Source: Photobacterium sp. TY1-4 (GTDB taxonomy: Bacteria > Pseudomonadota > Gammaproteobacteria > Enterobacterales > Vibrionaceae). From it: 64,000 bases of DNA. Every line of letters begins with the position of its first letter. Position 1 is the first letter of the stretch. A program made the translations under genes and the position numbers. The stretch spans positions 496,001 to 560,000 of the forward strand of contig NZ_CP099735.1 in the NCBI RefSeq assembly GCF_025398175.1, written 5' to 3'. Shown piece after piece: positions 9,467 to 17,289 of the stretch. The notes below the pieces were generated by a model. The model did not search any database. It was not told where the DNA came from and saw only the letters and a program-made list of their open reading frames with translations.

Positions 9467-9632
9467 TTATACCAATCTTATTCAGTAAATGACCTACTTT
9501 TTCGTGAGAGAAAATGACCAAATGCAAGGCAGAAATTTCCGTAACTAGTGGTTCTAATTACAAAATTTCCAACGCAGCAGTTGGGAATTTTAGCCACTAA
9601 AAATGGTCAGATATTGATTGAGATTGGTATTA
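9467..9632. mobile_element. MITE-like element inserted at the cobU stop codon
   Basis: A 160-bp segment (9470-9629) starts TACCAATCT and ends AGATTGGTA, with imperfect inverted similarity over about 26 bases at each end (through TGACC). It is flanked by TTA on both sides (9467-9469 and 9630-9632), a likely 3-bp target duplication. The inside has further dyad symmetry around CCAACGCAGCAGTTGG. It has no coding capacity. Similar ACCAATC-ended repeats are familiar in Vibrio and Photobacterium genomes. The right-hand TTA is the cobU stop codon on the minus strand. Confidence 0.8.
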
Positions 9633-10175
9633 CCATGCAGGTCCTTTGAGCACTTGGGGGATCCCGGCAGTGACAAATACCACGCGCTCGGCCTGGCGCG
9701 CGATGGCCTGATGCAACCAGCCGCTTTCATCAACAAAACGCCGGGAGAGCTCGCCCATTGGCACGATTCCCTGACCCACCTCATTACTGACCAGAATAAT
9801 ACGGCCTTCGGCGTGCAACAGTGCAGTTAAAAAATCATCTTTATGCTGCTGCCAGTGCTCATGGGTCGCTTCTTCACCGCAAAGGCAGTTGGTGAGCCAT
9901 AACGTCAAACAATCGATCAGCAGGCAAGTGCCCTTCCGACTATAGCGTTGCACCACACCCGCCAGATCCTCCGGCTCTTCCACAACTTGCCAGGCTGCTG
10001 GGCGCTGGATCTGATGTCTGGCAATACGCTCAGCCATTTCTTCATCACCGGCCGTTGCGGTCGCCACATAGATCACGTCCAGACCAGAGGCCGCGGCAAG
10101 CTGCTCTGCCAGGTTACTTTTGCCCGAACGCGCACCGCCTAAGATCAGTTCGGTCCCTTTCAAATCAGATTCCAC
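9630..10175 (-). CDS. cobU: Adenosylcobinamide kinase / adenosylcobinamide-phosphate guanylyltransferase
   Basis: A bifunctional enzyme of nucleotide-loop assembly: phosphorylates adenosylcobinamide and transfers GMP to it. It is 181 residues with P-loop ILGGARSGKSNLAEQ (residues 11-25), YVATATAGDEEM, CLLIDCLTLWLTN and VSNEVGQGIVPMGELSR, all characteristic of CobU. It starts with GTG (10175) behind GGTGAG. The TAA stop at 9630-9632 coincides with the MITE target duplication, so the product is intact. No cobS is adjacent. Confidence 0.95.
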   Translation of the reverse strand: MESDLKGTELILGGARSGKSNLAEQLAAASGLDVIYVATATAGDEEMAERIARHQIQRPAAWQVVEEPEDLAGVVQRYSRKGTCLLIDCLTLWLTNCLCGEEATHEHWQQHKDDFLTALLHAEGRIILVSNEVGQGIVPMGELSRRFVDESGWLHQAIARQAERVVFVTAGIPQVLKGPAW

Positions 10176-10470
10176 GTCTCACCGTTATTCATCAATTCAA
10201 AATGTATCACCCTGCATTGTAAGGGAGCGCAGACACGCCCTCAATGGTCAACAGGCCATGCCGACCCGGGGATCGGTGATGAAACAGGCAAAACATCAGG
10301 AAATGAATCAAAGCGCGACATGTCCGCAAACGGTGAAAACAACGGTTTTGGAAAGTCAGGCCAGGATGATGAGGTCAGTTCATGGGGTCAGTTCATGGGG
10401 TCATTCATTTGCAGGTGATCCATCCGCAGGTCTTCCAGCTGCGGATGATGATTTCAAGAGTTTAGAGGGT
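10176..10470. other. Non-coding stretch between cobU and the TetR gene; tandem repeat and hairpin
   Basis: No gene is seen. It contains a 13-bp tandem repeat (GGTCAGTTCATGG at 10373-10385 and 10386-10398, plus a degenerate third start) and an 8-bp hairpin ATCCGCAG/CTGCGGAT (10422-10446) that may end the TetR transcript, though no T run follows. The conserved boxes of a cobalamin riboswitch were looked for on the minus strand and not found. Confidence 0.5.
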
Positions 10471-11058
10471 TTAGAGGTCGCAATAACGAATCGCATTCAA
10501 TAGCTGGGTCGCCAGCCGGTGCAATGCCCCTTTGGGCGGATGAGTATGAGAGAAGGTCCGGATACCGTAGATCCCCATCACCAGGAACTGGGCCAGTGCT
10601 TCACAGTCTTTGTCTGCGGGTATCTCTTGTTGTTGCTGGGCCAGAAGCAATTTTTCGGTGATCCCCTGCTGCCATTGATTCAACATTTCGCTAATCACGG
10701 CTTCCACTTCGTCATCTTGCTGGGAGAGCTCGCTCAATGCCTTTTGCAACAGACAATCTTTGATATCTTCCCGCTCGCACTCCTCGACGATATGATCCAG
10801 ATAGCGCGCCAGAGCAGCCATCACGGATGGTGACGCCTCAAAGAAAGCTGTGAATTCCACCTGGCGCTCTTCGCGATAGTGCTCCAGAGCAGCCAGCAAC
10901 AAACCTCGCTTATTATCAAAGGCGCAATAGATCGATCCGGGATGCAGCCCAGTTGCGGTCTTCAAATCCTTCATACTGGTTTTGCTGTAACCCTTGGCTA
11001 TAAAAGCATCCATCGCCGCCCGAAGAACATACTCTCGGTCAAATTCTGCACTGCGCAT
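10471..11058 (-). CDS. TetR/AcrR-family regulator, divergent from the ene-reductase
   Basis: A 195-residue regulator. The N-terminal helix-turn-helix spans about residues 8-50 (AFIAKGYSKTSMKDL then TGLHPGSIYCAF). The helical C-terminal ligand domain contains two cysteines in EECEREDIKDC, so a thiol-reactive or redox signal like that of NemR is possible but unproven; overall it is not a close NemR match. It is transcribed away from the Old Yellow Enzyme gene, with three 18-bp palindromes between them. It is probably an autorepressor and repressor of that gene. Confidence 0.9.
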   Translation of the reverse strand: MRSAEFDREYVLRAAMDAFIAKGYSKTSMKDLKTATGLHPGSIYCAFDNKRGLLLAALEHYREERQVEFTAFFEASPSVMAALARYLDHIVEECEREDIKDCLLQKALSELSQQDDEVEAVISEMLNQWQQGITEKLLLAQQQQEIPADKDCEALAQFLVMGIYGIRTFSHTHPPKGALHRLATQLLNAIRYCDL

Positions 11059-11106
11059 AAGCTATCTCTGGTACTTAACAATGATTCCGTACAGATTGTA
11101 TGGCAT

Positions 11107-11176
11107 TTTGAATGCCTGTTCAAAAATATTTCTTGAACAAGAATTCAAGTAAAGCTATCTTGAATGGGCATTCAAG
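11107..11176. promoter_or_regulatory. Three palindromic TetR-type operators
   Basis: Three 18-bp dyads with consensus YTTGAAYR-NN-YRTTCAAR: 11107-11124, 11132-11149 and 11159-11176. The last is perfect (CTTGAATG GG CATTCAAG). Centres are 25 and 27 bp apart. They fill the intergenic region between the divergent regulator and reductase genes. Confidence 0.8.
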
Positions 11177-11194
11177 ATATAAGGAACAAGCACC

Positions 11195-12238
11195 ATGACC
11201 GATAATTTATTTCAGTCTTATGCGCTCAACGACACACTGACGCTAAACAACCGGATTCTAATGGCGCCACTCACGCGCTGTATGGCCGATGACAATCTGG
11301 TCCCGACAGACGCAATGGTCGAATACTACGCACGGCGTGCTGAATCCGGGCTGATCATTTCTGAAGCGACCATCATTCGCCCGGACGGTCAGGGCTATCC
11401 GAACACCCCGGGGCTTTATACCCCCGAGCAAATTGCGGGCTGGCGCAAAGTCACGGACGCCGTACACGCCAAAGGCGGCAAGATCTTTGCCCAACTATGG
11501 CATACCGGCCGCGTCGCCCATCCGTACTTCTTTGGCGAAGAGTTTGTTCTGGCCCCATCTGCCGTGAAGGTTGAGGGCACCGTACCGCGGATGCGGGAGC
11601 TCAGCTATATCGAGCCGAAACCTGCCAGCCATGAAGAGATTGAACAACTGATCGCGGACTACAGCCAGGCGGCTGCCAATGCGATCGATGCCGGATTTGA
11701 CGGGGTTGAGATCCACGGCGCGAACGGCTACCTGATTGATCAGTTCCTGCATTACAGCAGCAACCAGCGGGATGATGAATTCGGCGGCACACCGGAAAAT
11801 ATGGCACGCTTCCCACTGGCTGTGGTTGACGCTATTGCTGAACGTATCGGTGAAGATCGCACCGCACTGCGGATTTCCCCGGGAGCCTACTTTAACATTG
11901 AAACCGATGCCCGCGATCGCCAGGTGTTTGATTATTTCCTGGCACAACTGGCGCAGCGCAACCTGGCTTTCCTGCACATCGGAATTTTCGACGATAGCAT
12001 GGTCTTTGATTATCTGGACGGCACCGCATCGGCCTATACCCGTGCCCGTTACAGCAAAACGCTGGTAGGTGTCGGCAGCTATACCGCTGAAACCGGCAGT
12101 GAAGCCATCGCCGAAGATCGCTTTGATTTGCTGGCGATCGGGCGTCCGTTTATCGCCAACCCGGACTACGTGCAGCGAGTTAAAACCGGCCAACCACTGG
12201 TTGAATATTCTGATGCGATGCTGGCCGAGCTCGTCTGA
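11195..12238 (+). CDS. nemA: Old Yellow Enzyme family alkene reductase
   Basis: An FMN flavoprotein of 347 residues that reduces activated C=C bonds, and often nitro compounds or N-ethylmaleimide, with NAD(P)H. Motifs in order: LNNRILMAPLTRC near residue 20 (FMN loop), QLWHTGRVAHP near 100, FDGVEIHGANGYLIDQFL near 175-190 (His/Asn substrate pair), SSNQRDDEFGG, and GRPFIANPDYVQR near the end. A strong AAGGAACAAG region precedes the ATG. Repression by the divergent TetR protein is inferred from the operators. Confidence is high for the family; the gene name is by analogy. Confidence 0.92.
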   Translation: MTDNLFQSYALNDTLTLNNRILMAPLTRCMADDNLVPTDAMVEYYARRAESGLIISEATIIRPDGQGYPNTPGLYTPEQIAGWRKVTDAVHAKGGKIFAQLWHTGRVAHPYFFGEEFVLAPSAVKVEGTVPRMRELSYIEPKPASHEEIEQLIADYSQAAANAIDAGFDGVEIHGANGYLIDQFLHYSSNQRDDEFGGTPENMARFPLAVVDAIAERIGEDRTALRISPGAYFNIETDARDRQVFDYFLAQLAQRNLAFLHIGIFDDSMVFDYLDGTASAYTRARYSKTLVGVGSYTAETGSEAIAEDRFDLLAIGRPFIANPDYVQRVKTGQPLVEYSDAMLAELV

Positions 12239-12266
12239 TCGGCCCATGACAAACGCCAACGCATAA

Positions 12267-12294
12267 AAAACCGGAAGCCTTGGCTTCCGGTTTT
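12267..12294. terminator. Hairpin terminator after the ene-reductase gene
   Basis: AAAACCGGAAGCC pairs with GGCTTCCGGTTTT around a two-base centre. Confidence 0.85.
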
Positions 12295-12370
12295 CATGTG
12301 CAAATGGATAGCGAAACGTGGCTCACGCTTCCCTCAACCCGTCCTGTCACGATCCCTGTTAGATCCTCAG

Positions 12371-15300
12371 TTACTCAGTTCTGTCACCTAACACCTGAGC
12401 CGAAATCGCAACCTGGCCGTGTTCAGTTTTGAACGACACGGATTGTGCATCCGGCGACTCACTGAAAATCAGCTCCTGAGTCAGGGTTTCTGCCGTCAGA
12501 TAATCCTGATGACGCTTCACCCATCCCGCGAGTTGTGCTGGCGCATGCAAGGACACCCGGATCCGATCGTCCACGTTGAACTGAGATTGTTTCCGTAGTT
12601 TCTGGATCCGGCTGACGACTTCACGCACCGCGCCTTCTGCGATCAATGCTTCCGTCAGTTCGGGATCGACATCCAGCGAGATAAAGCGATTGGAAACGGC
12701 ATGGGTTCCCGGCTTGGCCTGACGATACAAGACGATCTCCTGATCGGTAAACGTCTGCCCCCCCAGTTCAATGCTTCCCTGCTCCTGCAACTGCTCCAGC
12801 TGCGCGTCGGTCAGCGCTTCAATCAAGCGGGTATATTGCTTCATCGCTTTGCCCAGCCGTTTGCCGAGCACCGGAAAGTTCGGTTTGGCATAGAAATCAA
12901 TGTAAGCCGCTTCTTCTTCACTAAAATCGACCTGCTTCACGTTCAGCTCACTCTGGATATAACGCGAAAGCTGTTGAACATCGGCCAACACGTCTGCTTT
13001 CTTGTGTAGCACCGTGACCCGGCTCAGGGGCGTTTTCACTTTGATTTTCAGATCATTCCGCTTCTGTCGACCCATCGCTACCAGATGTTGCAGGCGAGTC
13101 ACTGACGCTTCCAATGCAGGTTTGGTCAAAGCCGGTTCTGCTTGTGGATACTCGCACAAATGGACCGACAGTGGTGCATCCGTCTCACTGCGAAACGCAT
13201 TGAGCCCCTGATACAAATGCTCGGACAGGAACGGCGCAAAAGGAGCCATCAGCTTGCCAAAAGTGTCCAAACAGCGGAACAAGGTGCTGTAAGCCTGCAC
13301 TTTATCGCGGCTCACCCCGGCATCCCAGAAGCGTGAACGATTCAGACGGATATACCAGTTGGTCAGTTGTTCGATGAATTCAAACAGTGCCGGGACCACA
13401 TTGTACAAGTGGTATTGCTGCATCTCGTCATTCACCGTCTGGGTCAGGGTCTGCAAGCGAGACAGGATCCATTGATCCAAAATGTTCTCGCTGTCCTGCG
13501 CAGACTCACACCATTGCCAGCCGTCCAGCTCGGCATACGTGGCAAAGAACTTGTAGCCATTGAGCCACGGCAGCAAGACCCGACGCACCATTTCCTGCAC
13601 TCCGGCATCGGTAAAGCGCTGCTCTTCTGCTTTCACCAGACCGGAGTTGATCAGATACAGACGCAGCGCATCGGCGCCATAAGTCTCCATCAGAATATCC
13701 GGCGCGGTGTAGTTTTTCAGCCGCTTCGACATTTTCTTGCCGTCTTCGGCCATCACGATGCCATTGACGATGACGTTTTTAAACGCCGGTTGGCCGAACA
13801 GGCACTGACTCAGGACCTGAAGCGTATAAAACCAGCCCCGGGTCTGATCGACCCCTTCGGCAATGAAAGCAGCCGGGAAATTCGATTCAAACTGTGCTTT
13901 GTTCTCAAACGGATAATGCACCTGCGCGTACGGCATCGAACCGGATTCAAACCAACAGTCCAGTACTTCATCAATCCGGCGATAGACGCCGGGCTCACCT
14001 TCTACCGTGAACGTCAGTTCATCTACATGGTCTCGGTGAAGATCTTCCACCAGCACACCAGTATAACGTTGCAATTCTTCACGCGAGCCAATACAGCGCT
14101 GCTGCCCGGTTTCGTCGTTGATCCAGACCGGGATCGGTGTGCCCCAGTAGCGATTGCGCGACACGGCCCAGTCTTTCGCGCCTTCAAGCCATTTCCCCAT
14201 CCGACCTTGCTGCAAATGATCCGGCACCCAATTAATTTGGTTATTATTCGCCACCAGCGCGTCACGCATTTGTTCAACCCGGATATACCACGACGGCACC
14301 GTCCGGTAGATGATCGGCGTATCGGAGCGCGGGCAAAACGGATAGCTGTGGACCAGCGTTTCCTGACGATAGAGTTGTTGGCGTGACTTCAGCGCCTGAA
14401 GGATCAACTTATCGGCATCCTTCACATACAGCCCCTGATAATCCGGCACGACCTCCATAAACCGACCCCGCTCATCCAGCGGACAAGGTGACGCGGTCAC
14501 ACCATGGGCTTTCGCCACCCGCTGATCGTCTTCCCCGAATGCCGGTGCCATATGCACAATCCCAGTTCCGCTGTCGGTCGAGACAAAATCATCCGCCAGG
14601 ACCTGAAATGCCCCTTCTTGTGCCATGTCGGCAAAATAGTCAAACAGTGGTTGATAACGTTTTCCGGCCAGCTGGCTGCCCAGGCAACGTTCGGTGACTT
14701 CGACATCGCGATGGTGGCACACCGCCTCCTGACGTGACTCGGCGACCCAGAATGTAACCCCGGCCTCACGATCGCGGACTTTGACATAAGTGATGTCGCC
14801 GCCGACACACAGCGCCATATTGGACGGCAGCGTCCAGGGGGTCGTCGTCCAAGCCGCCAGATACACGTCTTCATCGGCGAGTTTGAACAGCACGGTGGCC
14901 GCCGGATCCTGTACATCTTTATAGTTGGAGCTGGCCTCGAAGTTCGACAGCACAGTAGAAAGCTCAGTGGAAAACGGCACCACTTTTTCCCCCTGATAGA
15001 CGAGTCCCTTGTCCCACAGCTGCTGGAAGACCCACCACACCGACTCCATATACCAGGGCTCCATGGTGCGGTAATCATTCTCAAAATCGACCCAACGCCC
15101 CAGCCGGGTGATGGTTTTCTCCCACTCGCGAGTGTAACGCTGCACAATGCCGCGACACTCATCGTTGTAGCGCGCAATCCCGAGACTCTCGACCGCTTCC
15201 TTAGCCGACATCCCCAAAGATTTATCAATTTCGTGCTCGATCGGCAGCCCGTGGCAGTCCCAACCAAAGCGGCGCTGCACATGGAAACCTTTCATGGTGA

Positions 15301-15586
15301 AGTAACGCGGGATCACATCTTTGATGGTGGACGCAACCAGGTGTCCGTGGTGCGGCAAGCCGGTCGCGAACGGGGGACCGTCGTAAAACACATAGTCAGG
15401 CTTGTCCTGCGTTTGCCGGAGTGATTGGTGAAACACCTGATTTTTTTGCCAGAACTCAAGCACGGCGTGCTCTGCATCAACAAAAGAAAATGACTGGTTA
15501 TCGGTCTGATTCGCCTGAACCGCCTGAGCGGTCGATTTGTCACTCACATCATTTGCGCTGACTGGATTGTTTGGGGATGTACTCAT
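12371..15586 (-). CDS. ileS: Isoleucyl-tRNA synthetase, eukaryotic-like (IleRS2) type
   Basis: Charges tRNA-Ile. It is 1071 residues, longer than the usual bacterial IleRS (about 940). The class I HIGH motif reads HHGH in GLPHHGHL (about residues 79-82), in the context typical of eukaryotic-type enzymes; KKMSKRLKNY lies near residue 620. An editing domain lies between them (TTPWTLPSNMALCV, DSGTGIVHMAPAFGEDD) and an anticodon-binding region follows. The N-terminal 33 residues are an unusual Ser/Asn/Gln-rich extension. ATG 15586 is chosen because GAGG lies five bases upstream; a GTG is one codon earlier. It stands alone, away from lspA/ispH, so a standard ileS is expected elsewhere. Enzymes of this type are known for mupirocin resistance. 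A leader peptide and attenuator precede it. Confidence 0.93.
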   Translation of the reverse strand: MSTSPNNPVSANDVSDKSTAQAVQANQTDNQSFSFVDAEHAVLEFWQKNQVFHQSLRQTQDKPDYVFYDGPPFATGLPHHGHLVASTIKDVIPRYFTMKGFHVQRRFGWDCHGLPIEHEIDKSLGMSAKEAVESLGIARYNDECRGIVQRYTREWEKTITRLGRWVDFENDYRTMEPWYMESVWWVFQQLWDKGLVYQGEKVVPFSTELSTVLSNFEASSNYKDVQDPAATVLFKLADEDVYLAAWTTTPWTLPSNMALCVGGDITYVKVRDREAGVTFWVAESRQEAVCHHRDVEVTERCLGSQLAGKRYQPLFDYFADMAQEGAFQVLADDFVSTDSGTGIVHMAPAFGEDDQRVAKAHGVTASPCPLDERGRFMEVVPDYQGLYVKDADKLILQALKSRQQLYRQETLVHSYPFCPRSDTPIIYRTVPSWYIRVEQMRDALVANNNQINWVPDHLQQGRMGKWLEGAKDWAVSRNRYWGTPIPVWINDETGQQRCIGSREELQRYTGVLVEDLHRDHVDELTFTVEGEPGVYRRIDEVLDCWFESGSMPYAQVHYPFENKAQFESNFPAAFIAEGVDQTRGWFYTLQVLSQCLFGQPAFKNVIVNGIVMAEDGKKMSKRLKNYTAPDILMETYGADALRLYLINSGLVKAEEQRFTDAGVQEMVRRVLLPWLNGYKFFATYAELDGWQWCESAQDSENILDQWILSRLQTLTQTVNDEMQQYHLYNVVPALFEFIEQLTNWYIRLNRSRFWDAGVSRDKVQAYSTLFRCLDTFGKLMAPFAPFLSEHLYQGLNAFRSETDAPLSVHLCEYPQAEPALTKPALEASVTRLQHLVAMGRQKRNDLKIKVKTPLSRVTVLHKKADVLADVQQLSRYIQSELNVKQVDFSEEEAAYIDFYAKPNFPVLGKRLGKAMKQYTRLIEALTDAQLEQLQEQGSIELGGQTFTDQEIVLYRQAKPGTHAVSNRFISLDVDPELTEALIAEGAVREVVSRIQKLRKQSQFNVDDRIRVSLHAPAQLAGWVKRHQDYLTAETLTQELIFSESPDAQSVSFKTEHGQVAISAQVLGDRTE

Positions 15587-15625
15587 CACTGCCTCATTCA
15601 GTTGGGCCCAAGATGCAGTGATGAA

Positions 15626-15650
15626 AAAACCCGCCTCTTGGGCGGGTTTT
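15626..15650 (-). terminator. Attenuator terminator upstream of ileS
   Basis: On the minus strand AAAACCCGCC, loop CAAGA, GGCGGGTTTT then further Ts: a strong intrinsic terminator lying 40 bases before the ileS start and 30 after the leader-peptide stop, inside the transcribed leader. Confidence 0.88.
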
Positions 15651-15660
15651 GAAATTCTGA

Positions 15661-15709
15661 CAACAGCAACCCACCACTCCTATGGAATGATGATAATAAT
15701 TCGCTGTTG
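15661..15709 (-). promoter_or_regulatory. Alternative anti-terminator and pre-emptor pairings of the ileS leader
   Basis: Minus-strand RNA segments: region 1 CAACAGC, inside the leader-peptide codons before the Ile run (about 15703-15709). Region 2 is GGTGGGTT (15668-15675) followed at once by GCTGTTG (15661-15667). Region 1 pairs perfectly with GCTGTTG (seven bases). GGTGGGTT pairs with AACCCGCC of the terminator's 5' arm (eight bases, one G-U). Pairings 1:2, 2:3 and 3:4 are thus mutually exclusive, as in classical attenuators. Confidence 0.8.
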
Positions 15710-15727
15710 ATTAAATAATGTCTTCAT
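15680..15727 (-). CDS. Isoleucine-rich leader peptide of the ileS attenuator
   Basis: A 15-residue frame, MKTLFNQQRIIIIIP, with five consecutive Ile codons (ATT ATT ATC ATC ATT) and a TAG stop at 15680-15682. AGGTTG lies a few bases upstream as a ribosome site, and a TTGACA (minus strand, 15757-15762) could be the -35. Stalling at the Ile codons for lack of charged tRNA-Ile would mask region 1, favour the anti-terminator and allow transcription into ileS. The arrangement is seen directly; regulation is inferred from the well-known his, ilv and pheST attenuators. Confidence 0.85.
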   Translation of the reverse strand: MKTLFNQQRIIIIIP

Positions 15728-15898
15728 GGTTTCAACCTAATCGCTATCCCTTCGGCTGTCAATCAAATATTCAATCCATTGACTAGTGCCAGGTGATAAG
15801 CCTGCTGGTGTCCCGGATGAACCCCGGATGAATCTATGCCTCACGTTTCATTCAGTTCACCTGTTATTTAATGGTCTCATCAACCCAAGGAGAACATC

Positions 15899-16264
15899 AT
15901 GAAAAAGACCATTATCGCCCTGACCGCCGCCACTATCATGACCCCAGCACTAGTGCTGGCCGACCAGAATCATCGCACAACACTCACTTACGCCGGCCCA
16001 GTGGAAATCGTGACAGTTTCTGAGTTACTGCAAGATACCGGCCTATTGACCGAGCGAGATGCGATCGTTGAAGGCCGGTTGATCAAGCAGATCAATGCCG
16101 ACACCTATCTCTTCAGCGACGCCACCGGCGAGATTCAGGTGGAAGTCGACGACCATGTTCAGCTCCCGCAAGCGATTAATGCCTCAACTCGGTTACGCCT
16201 GTTCGGTGAATATGAAGGCGGTCGGACGCCGGAAATCGAAGTCGACCACATTCAGGTGTTATAA
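15899..16264 (+). CDS. YgiW/YdeI-family OB-fold periplasmic stress protein
   Basis: A 121-residue protein with a cleaved signal peptide (MKKTIIALTAATIMTPALVLAD), followed by the bacterial OB-fold (BOF, NirD/YgiW/YdeI) pattern: TVSELLQDTG, then DAIVEGRLIKQI, TYLFSDATGEIQVEVDD and LRLFGEYEGGRTPEIEVDHIQ. Family members are periplasmic and linked to peroxide, acid or antimicrobial peptide stress. AAGGAGAA precedes the ATG. Confidence 0.88.
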   Translation: MKKTIIALTAATIMTPALVLADQNHRTTLTYAGPVEIVTVSELLQDTGLLTERDAIVEGRLIKQINADTYLFSDATGEIQVEVDDHVQLPQAINASTRLRLFGEYEGGRTPEIEVDHIQVL

Positions 16265-16418
16265 CATCCCCTGCCAGCGTACCGCCCCCGCCTTTCCGGC
16301 ACGGGGCTGGTACCGTCCCGTATATACACTCAGTCACACATAAAACTGCTTCGTTGATTGTGCTAAACTTTTCCGGCTGCGTTCAATGTCGCATCGCCGT
16401 GAAAAGTTAAGGACCCCA

Positions 16419-17234
16419 ATGTCAGATACCCTGTTGTTCCACAAAACATACCGTCATCCGTCCAGCCAGGACTGGGTTGTCTTTGTTCATGGTGCCGGCG
16501 GCAGCTCCTCCATCTGGTTCAAGCAGATCAAAGCCTACAAACAACATTTCAATCTACTGCTGCTGGATCTCCGCGGACACGGCAAATCCAACACCATGTT
16601 TCAGGACATGATGAAAAACCCGTATACCTTTAAAACGGTGACTCAGGATATTGTTCAGGTTCTCAATCATCACAAAATCCAATCGGCGCATTTTGTCGGG
16701 ATCTCTTTGGGTACCATCATCATCCGCACCCTGGCCGAGCTGGCGCCGGATCGGGTTAAAAGCATGGTACTGGGTGGCGCTGTCACCCGGCTGAATACCC
16801 GCTCGCAGCTGCTGGTTCAGGCCGGAAATCTGTGCAAACACATCATTCCCTACATGTGGCTGTATCAGTTGTTTGCCTATGTGGTGATGCCGCAACGCAC
16901 CCAAAAGGAGTCGCGCCTGTTGTTTGTGAGGGAAGCCCGCAAGCTGTGTCAAAAAGAGTTCAAACGCTGGTTCAAACTGGCGGCGGATGTGAATCCGTTG
17001 ATGAAATACTTTAAGGAAAAAGAGCTGGCTATCCCAACCCTGTATCTGATGGGCGGTAATGACTATATGTTCATTAAGCCGGTCAAGGAGATGGTGAAGC
17101 GGCACAAGCACAGTCGCCTGACCGAATTAGAAAATTGCGGTCATGTCTGCAATGTCGAACGACCGGATGAGTTTAACCAACACTCGATTGCTTTTATTCA
17201 ACAATATCAGGCACCTCAAGCGATGATCCGCTGA
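16419..17234 (+). CDS. Alpha/beta-fold hydrolase
   Basis: 271 residues starting MSDTLLFHKTYRH. It has the oxyanion motif VHGAGGSS near residue 26, LLLDLRGHGKS near 52, the nucleophile elbow GISLGT near 100 and a catalytic His in NCGHVCNVERPDEF near the end. This is the canonical plan of the family; the substrate is unknown. ATG 16419 is preferred over an in-frame ATG 11 codons upstream because AAGGA precedes it at proper spacing. It sits convergent with a second alpha/beta hydrolase, to which it is not closely similar. Confidence 0.85.
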   Translation: MSDTLLFHKTYRHPSSQDWVVFVHGAGGSSSIWFKQIKAYKQHFNLLLLDLRGHGKSNTMFQDMMKNPYTFKTVTQDIVQVLNHHKIQSAHFVGISLGTIIIRTLAELAPDRVKSMVLGGAVTRLNTRSQLLVQAGNLCKHIIPYMWLYQLFAYVVMPQRTQKESRLLFVREARKLCQKEFKRWFKLAADVNPLMKYFKEKELAIPTLYLMGGNDYMFIKPVKEMVKRHKHSRLTELENCGHVCNVERPDEFNQHSIAFIQQYQAPQAMIR

Positions 17235-17289
17235 GGAGCCTGCTTTCACATGGCTTGGCCTAACCGGCGGCCACAGCAAAGGTTCAGGT

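Noticed and set aside
10176..10470. Cobalamin riboswitch upstream of cobU
   Set aside because: The B12-box and other conserved elements could not be found on the minus strand; only a tandem repeat and a short hairpin are present.
13367..14386. 339-codon plus-strand open frame
   Set aside because: It is antisense to ileS, has no recognisable domain, and low-complexity His/Arg/Gln composition typical of a shadow frame.
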